Part shown: positions 1 to 6,525 of the stretch, one piece after another
Position numbering within the stretch: the stretch's first letter is position 1
Layout: every line of letters starts with the position of its first letter
Assembly (NCBI GenBank): GCA_016206745.1
Contig: JACQQW010000141.1
Span: 1 to 7,347, forward strand
DNA length: 7,347 nucleotides
From: Candidatus Omnitrophota bacterium
GTDB taxonomy: Bacteria; Omnitrophota; Gorgyraeia; Zapsychrales; Fredricksoniimonadaceae
Direction of reading: 5' to 3'
Notes under the pieces: model-generated
Told to the model about the DNA's origin: nothing
Seen by the model: the letters and a program-made list of their open reading frames with translations, nothing else
Databases searched by the model: none
Program-made: the position numbers and the translations under genes

Positions 1-1
1 C

Positions 2-61
2 AGCATAGCGGGCCTGTTCTGGATCTTAATTGTGGCGGTCAATGGCAGGGTCGATGAATAA
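2..61 (+). CDS. C-terminal end of an upstream protein, probably membrane-bound (partial)
   Basis: Only the last 19 residues and the TAA stop are visible. They read as a hydrophobic stretch (GLFWILIVAV) followed by a short polar tail (NGRVDE), as expected for a protein ending just after a membrane helix. The gene ends 18 bases before the ATG of the first large membrane protein and points the same way, so the two are probably in one transcript. With so little sequence the family cannot be named, and a chance open frame at the window edge is possible. Confidence 0.45.
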   Translation, partial: SIAGLFWILIVAVNGRVDE

Positions 62-79
62 CTTCCAAAGTGTTCACCT

Positions 80-1768
80 ATGAATAATATTTTTCTGCTG
101 GTTGTTTTTTCCATCCTGGAAGCAGTTCAAGTTCTGATCATCACGGCCTATATCTACAGTTTTATTCCCATCCGCTGGTCCGCTCCCGTTCCCGCGGATT
201 TGCGTCCGGAGCGGGAGAGTTTTCTTTACCTGATATTTTTATTTGCCGCCTTTGCGTTGATCGGGGCCGCCGCTGCGTGGATGCGCCCCCAACTGGAGCA
301 AGAGAACAAACGGCGGCAATGGTCCGCATTCCTGGCCCTGGAATCAATGTGGGTCTTTCTGGAATTATTCGCCTTCTTTAAATGGGTGACGTACCGGTAT
401 CCTTTTTATAATGTTTTGCCTTATGAGAATGGGCATTGGGTGCGGCCGTTTTTTTACGGCACCGTTATTCTAAGCATCCTGTCGAAAGTGTTTTGGCCGG
501 AAATCTACCGCTTTTGCCGCGATTTTTATCCGCGCTGGCGCGCCTTCGCGCTGTCCGCGGCCCAGCGGCGATGCGCCTACGCGGCCATGGCGGCTTTTAT
601 TTTTCTCTTGCTGCTGCCTAATGTCGACGATGTTCTGGCCCTTGATTATGCCTGGGACCAGTTCAACCATTGGGACGATTGTGCATTGACCCGTTGGCTC
701 ATGACTTTGGGGCTGGACCATGGCCAAACCCTGCGGGTGCTGTTTGCCGTTATGGTCATGGTTTGGACATTGGTATTCATTGCCGTTGAGCGCTGGCTGG
801 GCAGTTTTTGGCTGGCCGTGTTCGCGGTGCTGCTGGGGATTAAAGTGAACCTGTTCCATTATGGCCTGGCGCCGGTGGCGTGGATCTTTCCGGATGCGAC
901 CATTTTAAACCAGGGCATTAACGTCATGTCCTGGCGGGGAATGGACAATGCGCCCATGTTCGACGCCCTGCGGGTGCGCCAGTTTTTTTCCTTCTTTATG
1001 GGTTTTGCGCTGCCGGTCTTTTATGTGTTTACGATTTTGATCTTAATCAGCGGACGTTTTGGGCCGGGCCTTGCACGTAAATCCAAAATCGCCGTGATGG
1101 CTGCCGCCTGGGGCCTTTTCATCTACGCCAATTATATCAGCCGCCCGATGCTGTTTTATTATGGCGCGGTTGGCGTGCCCGCGGTCCTGCTTGTGTGTTT
1201 CTGGCTGGAATATGCCGTAGGCCGTCTTTGGCCGGCCCATCGCAAATTGATTTTCTTTGCCCTGGCTTTACTTGCTTTGGGGGCGCTTCTAACCAACCGT
1301 TTATTTGTCGCCTACCCGCGCGCATTTCCTTTATACGGACAAAACTTCAGTAAAGAGCGGCAGTTATTTAAGCGGTCTTTTGACCTAAGTCCTGATGCGC
1401 AACTCATTGGCCGCCTGACTAAAGCCGGCCGGCCCGTGGCCGTGATCGGCAGTTTTGAACTGGCGCTGCTGCGTCAGGCGCGCCGGCCGGCGTTTTTTAA
1501 ACACGCCCCGCTTATGCGTTCGGCGATCCTGCACGCCGCAACAGTGGGCGGTCTGCGGCTAAAAAAGAAAGATGAGCTCCTGGATGTCATGAATCAAATG
1601 GAGCAGGTCCCGCCGGAACATATATTTATCGAGAACAAGCTTTTGGGCCTGCCGCCGGATTTTTATCAAGGGACGTCCGGGCTGGCGATTTTATTGTCTT
1701 TTGCGCGCAACCATTATCAGCCCGCCGCCCAGGGCAAATATTTTTCAGCCTGGCAGCGCGTAAAATAA
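80..1768 (+). CDS. polytopic membrane protein, short GT-C-like paralog of the protein at 3421-5676
   Basis: This 562-residue protein has about eleven predicted membrane helices (for example residues 4-26, 48-67, 122-140, 165-182, 218-240, 303-325, 357-378, 388-405) and a soluble C-terminal region from about 410. It is clearly paralogous to the 751-residue protein downstream. Shared landmarks are DQFNHWD (193-199) against EQFHHFD, RYWLGS-like ERWLGS (237-242), FHYG then P.W..P (259-271), F.SFFMGF.LP (302-312), L.CFWLE (371-377), DAQLI..LT.AG..VAV..SFE (439-460) and the terminus HY..A.QGKY (545-554). The acidic residues and histidine of the first large loop, where GT-C enzymes carry their catalytic acidic motif, are kept. 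About 25 residues holding the PY.D...QYG segment and about 95 residues of the middle membrane region are absent. It may be a divergent transferase, an inactive partner, or a different lipid-linked sugar enzyme. ATG 80 is the first start after an in-frame stop at 59-61; no good Shine-Dalgarno precedes it. Confidence 0.75.
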   Translation: MNNIFLLVVFSILEAVQVLIITAYIYSFIPIRWSAPVPADLRPERESFLYLIFLFAAFALIGAAAAWMRPQLEQENKRRQWSAFLALESMWVFLELFAFFKWVTYRYPFYNVLPYENGHWVRPFFYGTVILSILSKVFWPEIYRFCRDFYPRWRAFALSAAQRRCAYAAMAAFIFLLLLPNVDDVLALDYAWDQFNHWDDCALTRWLMTLGLDHGQTLRVLFAVMVMVWTLVFIAVERWLGSFWLAVFAVLLGIKVNLFHYGLAPVAWIFPDATILNQGINVMSWRGMDNAPMFDALRVRQFFSFFMGFALPVFYVFTILILISGRFGPGLARKSKIAVMAAAWGLFIYANYISRPMLFYYGAVGVPAVLLVCFWLEYAVGRLWPAHRKLIFFALALLALGALLTNRLFVAYPRAFPLYGQNFSKERQLFKRSFDLSPDAQLIGRLTKAGRPVAVIGSFELALLRQARRPAFFKHAPLMRSAILHAATVGGLRLKKKDELLDVMNQMEQVPPEHIFIENKLLGLPPDFYQGTSGLAILLSFARNHYQPAAQGKYFSAWQRVK

Positions 1769-1774
1769 TCTTGA
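1762..1774 (+). repeat. left copy of a 13-bp direct repeat bracketing the AlbA_2/ATPase gene
   Basis: AAAATAATCTTGA here matches AAAATAATCATGA at 3384-3396 in 12 of 13 positions, including a perfect first nine. This copy spans the stop codon of the preceding membrane-protein gene. The two copies lie 1622 bp apart and flank the A+T-richer gene between them. The repeat is A+T-rich and short, so chance cannot be excluded. A competing shorter match, AATCTTGA, occurs at 1767-1774 and 3350-3357. Confidence 0.45.
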
Positions 1775-1876
1775 CGTAATAGGGATTTGATTCAAGATGG
1801 AAAAATGGATTTATCGGACAAAAGAAATGTTGAGTAAACTTAAAAGGAAATTTTGTTTCAGAAAGGAAATGGCAAG

Positions 1877-3364
1877 GTGACTAAAAACCAATTATTAAAA
1901 AAGTTATCCGGTATCGAATGGGATGATTTTGAGGTTAAAGAAGCCCGGGCCGCGCTTCCTGAGGATATTGCCAAAACGATTTCGGCACTCGCAAACACTA
2001 TTGGAGGCTATGTCGTGTTTGGGGTTAAAGAGGATGACGGAAAATTTATTATTAGCGGTGTAGAAAAGCCCGATAAGATTCAAAATGATTTTGTCACGCT
2101 TCTGCGCGGGGAGAAGTTTAACGTACCGCTGTCTTCAAAAGGACACGTTCATCACATTGACGGTAAAATTGTTTTGGTGTTTCGCATTGAAGAAATGCCC
2201 CGTCAGGCCAAACCGGTTTATTTTGGCGGGGACATTCGCCGCACGTTTGTGCGCATAGGAGCCAGCACGCAGAAGGCATCGAAATCTGAAGTCGAGCGTA
2301 TGCTGCGTGAGGCCAGCGAGAAAACCAGTGATAGTATGCGCCTGGAAGATTTCGGTATCGAAGATTTGGACAATGAAGCGATAGAGATGTTCAGGAACGC
2401 TTTGAAATTAGAGCATCCCAATCATCCTTTTACCACCTGCGGAAAAACAGAAATGCTTCTTGGACTACAGGCGATTGATGGGATCAAGAAGAAAAAGCAT
2501 TGCCTGACCGCGGCCGGGCTTTTGTTATTCGGCAAATCGCTTCGAATCTTGAACCAGTTTCCGTCTTATTTCATAGATTTTTTGGTGATACCGGCCAAGC
2601 ATGGCCAGGATGTTCAGACGCGTTGGGTTGAACGGTACAGTTCTGAACAGAGCATTGTCCAGACGTATATACAAATTTATGATCGCTTAAGAAAGCGAAT
2701 TCCTGTTCCATTTGCTTTAAAGGCGGATGGGTATACGCGTAATGATGATCCGCCATCAGTGCAGGCCGCGCGCGAGGCATTGGCCAATCTTTTGATGCAC
2801 ATGGATTATTTCGACGCCAAGGGAGCGGTGGTGAAGTGTTATGACGATCAGATTCTTTTTCGCAATGCCGGGTGCTTGAGGTTTCCTATCGAACGTATTG
2901 AACAGCATCTGACCGAGCCACGTAATCCGGTCATTGCCAAGGTTTTTCGTTTGCTGGGCTGGGCGGACCGCTCCGGTTCTGGTATTGAGAAAATCACTAA
3001 GGGCTGGACGAGCATGGGCTATGACAAGCCCATATTTCAAGACGATAAACCTGTTAATATGTTTGAGGTGATCTTCCCATTGATTAAAAAAGGTGAAGCC
3101 ACCGTACAAGTACCATACAAGTACCGTACAAGTACCGTACAAGTACCACACAAGTCGAAAGTTCTCCAGTTTTGCATAGATTCCCATTCTCTGAGGGAGA
3201 TTATGGAATACCTTGTATTGAAGAATCGGGCACATGTATTGGAAAAGTATATTCAACCATTGGTCGAAGAATGCTTGTTGGCCTTGACTATTCCGGATAA
3301 GCCAAAAAGTTCCCTGCAGAAATATGTGACAACCGAAAATGGCCGGAAGAATCTTGAGGTTTAG
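1877..3364 (+). CDS. Schlafen AlbA_2 domain / GHKL-type ATPase / winged-helix protein (COG2865-like)
   Basis: This is a 495-residue putative ATP-dependent transcriptional regulator or nucleic-acid-binding protein. The N-terminal third (about 12-137) is an AlbA_2 (Schlafen) domain with FEVKEA, then AKTISALANTIGG and VVFGVKEDDG. A GHKL-like ATP-binding half follows: REALANLLMHMDY (299-311) contains the N and H-x-D-Y of the family, followed by FRNAG (328-332), RNPVIAKVFRLLGW (349-362) and GSGIEKI (367-373). A Thr/Val/Gln/Lys/Tyr-rich linker (409-427) encoded by tandem 11-bp units joins this to a C-terminal winged helix (about 429-487: HSLREIMEYL..., LVEECLL, IPDKPKSSLQKYV). GTG 1877 is preferred because AAGGA (1863-1867) sits 9 bases upstream. 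A TTG at 1853 would add eight residues and has AGGA only 4 bases away. Codon use is A+T-richer than in the flanking genes, and the gene separates two paralogs, which suggests insertion. Relatives occur as regulators and in mobile or defence contexts; the role here is unknown. Confidence 0.85.
   Translation: MTKNQLLKKLSGIEWDDFEVKEARAALPEDIAKTISALANTIGGYVVFGVKEDDGKFIISGVEKPDKIQNDFVTLLRGEKFNVPLSSKGHVHHIDGKIVLVFRIEEMPRQAKPVYFGGDIRRTFVRIGASTQKASKSEVERMLREASEKTSDSMRLEDFGIEDLDNEAIEMFRNALKLEHPNHPFTTCGKTEMLLGLQAIDGIKKKKHCLTAAGLLLFGKSLRILNQFPSYFIDFLVIPAKHGQDVQTRWVERYSSEQSIVQTYIQIYDRLRKRIPVPFALKADGYTRNDDPPSVQAAREALANLLMHMDYFDAKGAVVKCYDDQILFRNAGCLRFPIERIEQHLTEPRNPVIAKVFRLLGWADRSGSGIEKITKGWTSMGYDKPIFQDDKPVNMFEVIFPLIKKGEATVQVPYKYRTSTVQVPHKSKVLQFCIDSHSLREIMEYLVLKNRAHVLEKYIQPLVEECLLALTIPDKPKSSLQKYVTTENGRKNLEV
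3101..3155 (+). repeat. five tandem 11-bp units within the coding linker
   Basis: The consensus unit is ACCGTACAAGT. Units start at 3101, 3112, 3123, 3134 and 3145. Units 1, 3 and 4 are identical, unit 2 reads ACCATACAAGT and unit 5 reads ACCACACAAGT. Seven GTAC tetranucleotides (3104, 3110, 3121, 3126, 3132, 3137, 3143) result. Because 11 is not a multiple of 3, the units are read in rotating frames and encode an 11-residue peptide period (TVQVPYKYRTS, then TVQVPHKS). The array sits exactly between the ATPase and winged-helix domains. Confidence 0.95.
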
Positions 3365-3383
3365 GTGGATAAAAACGGCGAGC

Positions 3384-3396
3384 AAAATAATCATGA
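3384..3396 (+). repeat. right copy of the 13-bp direct repeat
   Basis: AAAATAATCATGA lies in the 56-bp gap between the AlbA_2/ATPase gene and the second membrane protein. It differs from the left copy (1762-1774) only at the tenth base. Joining the two copies would restore a compact gene pair: the first membrane-protein gene would end in its own TAA, followed by 33 bases that already contain the ribosome binding site of the second. Confidence 0.45.
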
Positions 3397-3412
3397 TCCT
3401 CAGCGCAAGGCC

Positions 3413-3420
3413 GGTGATCC
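3413..3420 (+). promoter_or_regulatory. extended Shine-Dalgarno match for the gene at 3421
   Basis: GGTGATCC directly before the ATG matches eight bases of the usual complement of the bacterial 16S rRNA 3' end (AAGGAGGTGATCC). It lies in a register that would put the GGAGG core position 6 bases from the start. The canonical GGAGG itself is not intact (GGCCGG). An in-frame TGA at 3415-3417 makes ATG 3421 the earliest possible start. Confidence 0.4.
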
Positions 3421-5676
3421 ATGAACGCAAATTACTTTCTGTTGACCTCCATTGTGTGTTTAATCAGCATGCAGCTGACGGCTTTGCTGGGCCGGTTGTT
3501 GTTATTGTTTCCACCTGGTACAGGCCTTGCCGGACGCATCCTCCCGGAATGGAGCGGCAGCCTTCAGCCTAAATGGGACCTGGTTTTATTTTTGGTCTTT
3601 ATCCTGGCTGCGGTATCAGGTCAGGCGGCGGCATTATTTTGGCTTAAAAAAGATTTAAAGCACGGCCAGTGGCGGCGCGGGGCTTTGCGCTATTTGGGCG
3701 CGGAAGCGGTCATGACATTTTTATTGTTAAGCGCGGCCTATAAAATGACCATTTATGACAATAGCCCTTTCCTGGCGCAAAGGGCATTTGCGGTCCTGGC
3801 CATTGGCGCGGTATTGATGAAGTTATTCTGGCATGAATTAAATACCATTTCAGGGAAGGCTGCGCGGCTTTTGGCGGATTTAAGCCGTTTGCCCGTGGTG
3901 CATTTAGGTGCGGACGCCGGCAGCTTAGTGTTGATCGCGGCGGTCATTTATGTGCCGGGCTTAGACCGTGTTTTGGCCCAGCTCTTTATCGGCGAGCAGT
4001 TCCACCATTTTGACTTCTTCCTCATGTCGCCGGGCTGGGCATACTTAAACGGGCAAATGCCGTATGTGGACGCGATTTCCCAATATGGGGTGGGGGTGGT
4101 GGCGGTGTTATCACGCCTGGCTTCTTTGTTCGGCGGTTTTGATTATTTGCCGGTGTTAAAAATGCTGATCACGTTGGTCACCGGGTATTATATGCTTTTG
4201 TATATTCTTGTGCGTTATTGGCTGGGCAGTATAACGCTGGCGCTGGCCGCGTTTTTCGTTGCCTTTCGCCTGCAGATGTTCCATTACGGGGTCAGCCCCT
4301 TGTGCTGGACATACCCTTCGACGACGCCGGTGCGTTTTGGGCTGGACATCGTCTGGCTGGCCTTATTGCTGGCGCATTTGCGCTCCGGGCGCGTGGTGTT
4401 TTTGGCCCTGGCCGCAGTGTACAGCGGGGCCGCGCTTTATTACATGACCGCAACCGGGATGTGCGTACTGGCGGCGTTTTATTTTTATTTGGCCGCTTTG
4501 CTGGCAGTCCCGCATTTGCGGCGGCATTACTTTCCGGCGCCGCGGGTCTTGGGTCAGGCCGCGGGCTGCGGCATCCTGGCGGTCGCCTGCGCGTTTGGGT
4601 TGTTTTGGCTGACCCTGGGGCGCGAGGTATGGAGCAAAACGTTCTGGCATAACATGACGGAATATTTGATGTTCTTTGCCCACGGCCATGCCGGCGGAGT
4701 ATTGCCGATTTATGAAAGCTTGAAGTACCGCCATTTTTGGGCTTCGTTCATGGGCTTTCTGCTTCCCCTGTCCTATTTGGCGGCTTTACTTTTTATAGGG
4801 GCTTTAGTGTGCTTGAAGAAAGTCCGCAATGAGCACTTATTAGCGGCGGTCATTGCCGTCTACGGGCTGGCCAATTATCAATATTATGTCGTGCGCTCAG
4901 CCGTCACCAGTTATTATATGGGCGCATTGCCCTTTGTGCTTTTGGCCTGTTTTTGGCTGGCCCTGGCTCTGGAGCATCTGGGGCCTGTCTGGCGCCGCCG
5001 CGTCCTGGGGAGCGCGCTGGCCTTGAGCATTTACGCGCTGACGACCAATCACAATTATATCAGTTATCCGAACCTGTTTAATTTTTCCCGCGATCCCATG
5101 GTGGATATCACCGTGGCCCAGCGTTACCCGGACCGGCAGGGGTATTTCAACCATTTGGTCAAGCCCATGGCGGAACAGGACAAGCTTCCGGTCAATTCTT
5201 TGGGAGAGGTATTTGAAGACATACGCGCGGAAGACAGCTTCAAATCCGACGAAGAACTTAAAAACTATTACCGCGGCGAATTTGATTTCGCGCAAGACGC
5301 GCGGCTGATCCAGTCATTGACCAGGGCAGGGGAGAGGGTGGCGGTATTGAGCAGTTTCGAAACCAAAATCCTGTTGCAGGCCAAACGCACGCCGCTTTTC
5401 TATCATCTGCCGATGATCACGTCCCAGCCCATGCGCATGAGGGCCTATCCGGCGGACGCGGCGCACAGCCCCAATTTTCTGGCCGACACTTTGCGCCAAT
5501 TGCAACAGGCCCGGCCGGAATATGTGTTCATCCAACGGATATTCTTGCAGCAGGACGTCCCCGCATCTTATTTGGAAAATAATGCGAACATCACCGCTAT
5601 TGTCAGGTATGTCCGCGGCCATTATAGTGTGGCCGGGCAGGGGAAATATTTAGCGGCCCTCAAGCGTTACCGGTAA
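3421..5676 (+). CDS. GT-C fold-like membrane glycosyltransferase (GT39-related architecture)
   Basis: This 751-residue integral membrane protein has roughly 14-16 predicted helices. Four N-terminal helices (about 5-29, 53-74, 91-108, 121-138) precede the GT-C-like core, which begins with a helix at 165-180. The following loop carries EQFHHFDFFLMSPGWAYL (192-209) and GQMPYVDAISQYG (211-223). This resembles the first outer loop of GT39/PMT-like enzymes, where an acidic residue and a G..PY.D segment precede the next helix. The core continues to about 541, and a soluble region of about 200 residues (545-751) follows, probably on the outer face. Such enzymes transfer a sugar from a polyprenyl-phosphate carrier to lipid, glycan or protein; the acceptor cannot be told from sequence. 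It is the longer paralog of the protein at 80-1768. It starts 56 bp after the AlbA_2/ATPase gene, and its 3' end overlaps the opposing GT2 gene by 10 bp. The GT-C assignment rests on architecture and loop motifs, not on a profile search. Confidence 0.75.
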   Translation: MNANYFLLTSIVCLISMQLTALLGRLLLLFPPGTGLAGRILPEWSGSLQPKWDLVLFLVFILAAVSGQAAALFWLKKDLKHGQWRRGALRYLGAEAVMTFLLLSAAYKMTIYDNSPFLAQRAFAVLAIGAVLMKLFWHELNTISGKAARLLADLSRLPVVHLGADAGSLVLIAAVIYVPGLDRVLAQLFIGEQFHHFDFFLMSPGWAYLNGQMPYVDAISQYGVGVVAVLSRLASLFGGFDYLPVLKMLITLVTGYYMLLYILVRYWLGSITLALAAFFVAFRLQMFHYGVSPLCWTYPSTTPVRFGLDIVWLALLLAHLRSGRVVFLALAAVYSGAALYYMTATGMCVLAAFYFYLAALLAVPHLRRHYFPAPRVLGQAAGCGILAVACAFGLFWLTLGREVWSKTFWHNMTEYLMFFAHGHAGGVLPIYESLKYRHFWASFMGFLLPLSYLAALLFIGALVCLKKVRNEHLLAAVIAVYGLANYQYYVVRSAVTSYYMGALPFVLLACFWLALALEHLGPVWRRRVLGSALALSIYALTTNHNYISYPNLFNFSRDPMVDITVAQRYPDRQGYFNHLVKPMAEQDKLPVNSLGEVFEDIRAEDSFKSDEELKNYYRGEFDFAQDARLIQSLTRAGERVAVLSSFETKILLQAKRTPLFYHLPMITSQPMRMRAYPADAAHSPNFLADTLRQLQQARPEYVFIQRIFLQQDVPASYLENNANITAIVRYVRGHYSVAGQGKYLAALKRYR

Positions 5677-6398
5677 TCCTTTTTGAATATATGCCATCTT
5701 ATTTTTAATAACCCCGCCAATGAAATCAATATGTCCCTCAGCGGCCGTACCGTGGAGCCGTGATGGTGCTTCCAGACGACGCCCATTTCGCCTATGCGCA
5801 GGCGATGGAGGATGGCGATATAAATGAGTTCCGTATCAAAGGACCAATCAAAGGTCCGTTGCCTGGTAAAAATGATGTCCGCGGCCTTGGCGTTGAACAT
5901 TTTAAAACCGCAGGTAAAATCTTTTATATTTGTGCCGGCGCACAGGCAGGACAGTTTTATATAGCCAGTACCCAAAAAGCGCCTGTGCCAGGGTTGTCCG
6001 GTCCCCGTAGATCCAGGGCCGTTTTTGCGGTTTCCGATCAGGACATCATATTTGTCCTCATGCATAGACATGAGGAATTGGTCTATCGCATCCAGGGACG
6101 TGGACAAATCAACGTCCATGAACAGTTTGTATTTTCCTTTTGAGTGGAGCATCCCATGGCGGACGGCAAACCCTTTGCCGCGGTTTTGTCCGTAAGAAAG
6201 GATTTGAATATGACCGCAGGCGCAGGCCTGGGCCTTGGTCAGGGTCTCATCACGGGAACCGTCATTGACCACGATGATTTCATAGACGGCCTTCATGGCG
6301 GCCATTTTTTTGTCGACTGTCCGGATGCTGGCCTGGATTTCCTCCGCCTCGTTAAAGGCCGGCATAATGATGGAAAGTTCGATGGGACGATTGGACAT
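5667..6398 (-). CDS. GT2 family polyprenyl-phosphate glycosyltransferase (ALG5/DPM1-like)
   Basis: This 243-residue enzyme is predicted to move a sugar from a nucleotide donor to polyprenyl phosphate at the cytoplasmic membrane face. It shows the GT2 (GT-A fold) signature in order: LSIIMPAFNEAEEI (8-21), IIVVNDGSRDE (41-51), the QNRGKGFAVRHGM segment (71-83) typical of dolichyl-phosphate sugar synthases, and the metal-binding DVD in FMDVDLSTS (93-101). These are followed by GNRK (122-125), the conserved FTCGFKMF (161-168) and FDWSFDTELI (183-192). There is no C-terminal membrane domain such as GtrA, so it is a soluble or peripheral single-domain enzyme of the usual length. Residues around CGFKMF and the DxD context favour the ALG5-like glucosyl or related type, but the sugar is not determined. 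Its TAA lies inside the end of the convergent GT-C gene, whose likely donor it would make. The Shine-Dalgarno is weak: the nearest AGGA is 14 bases from the ATG. Confidence 0.9.
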   Translation of the reverse strand: MSNRPIELSIIMPAFNEAEEIQASIRTVDKKMAAMKAVYEIIVVNDGSRDETLTKAQACACGHIQILSYGQNRGKGFAVRHGMLHSKGKYKLFMDVDLSTSLDAIDQFLMSMHEDKYDVLIGNRKNGPGSTGTGQPWHRRFLGTGYIKLSCLCAGTNIKDFTCGFKMFNAKAADIIFTRQRTFDWSFDTELIYIAILHRLRIGEMGVVWKHHHGSTVRPLRDILISLAGLLKIRWHIFKKDYR

Positions 6399-6431
6399 GG
6401 TTTGGGCGGCAGTCCTGATTTTATTTTTAGG

Positions 6432-6460
6432 TTGCGGTGCTGTTTAATATCTTTTAATAT
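6432..6460 (+). promoter_or_regulatory. possible sigma-70-like promoter for the tRNA-binding protein operon
   Basis: TTGCGG (6432-6437) and TAATAT (6455-6460) are separated by 17 bases and lie 66 bases upstream of the ATG at 6526. The match to consensus is three of six and four of six, so this is a plausible but weak call. The region also holds two TTTAATAT copies (6443-6450 and 6453-6460) whose starts are 10 bp apart. Confidence 0.3.
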
Positions 6461-6475
6461 GAATCAGCTTATCAA
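6446..6475 (-). promoter_or_regulatory. possible sigma-70-like promoter for the GT2 gene
   Basis: On the minus strand, TTGATA (6475-6470, five of six to consensus) is followed after 18 bases by GATATT (6451-6446, four of six), 47 bases before the start codon at 6398. It overlaps the candidate promoter on the plus strand, so the two divergent units may compete or be co-regulated. The support is pattern matching only. Confidence 0.3.
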
Positions 6476-6516
6476 TATTCTTTGGGTCCTGCAAGCTAAG
6501 TCTCCATTGAACAATG

Positions 6517-6521
6517 AGGGG
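6517..6521 (+). promoter_or_regulatory. ribosome binding site deciding the start at 6526
   Basis: AGGGG, within GAGGGG, lies 4 bases before ATG 6526. The alternative in-frame ATG at 6514 overlaps this purine run and has no comparable site upstream, so the later start is preferred. Confidence 0.5.
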
Positions 6522-6525
6522 TGTT

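Noticed and set aside
1768..1798. Inverted repeat ATCTTGA / TCAAGAT after the first membrane-protein gene as a terminator.
   Set aside because: The stem is seven mostly A-T pairs with a 17-base loop and no following T-run, so it does not meet the form of an intrinsic terminator.
1771..1799. TTGACG at 1771 as a -35 box for a promoter of the AlbA_2/ATPase gene.
   Set aside because: The -35 match is good (five of six), but no hexamer 16-18 bases downstream resembles TATAAT (AAGATG, CAAGAT), so I did not annotate a promoter.
1827..1880. A 17-codon ATG frame (MLSKLKRKFC...) upstream of the AlbA_2/ATPase gene, ending in a TGA that overlaps the GTG start.
   Set aside because: Basic, A-rich and very short, in an A+T-rich stretch where such frames arise easily. 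It has no clear ribosome binding site. It could be a leader, but nothing in the sequence supports it beyond the overlap.
3101..3155. The 11-bp array as a CRISPR.
   Set aside because: The units are directly adjacent with no spacers, are only 11 bp long, and are part of a coding sequence.
2756..3430. Long minus-strand open frame (224 codons) opposite the AlbA_2/ATPase gene.
   Set aside because: It lies wholly antisense to a gene with clear domain motifs and its translation has no recognisable domain. The 11-bp array lacks stops in this frame, which helps to keep it open by chance.
4218..4734. Open frames on both strands inside the second GT-C gene.
   Set aside because: Side effects of G+C-rich third positions in the real gene; the translations are Gly/Ala/Arg-rich without domains.
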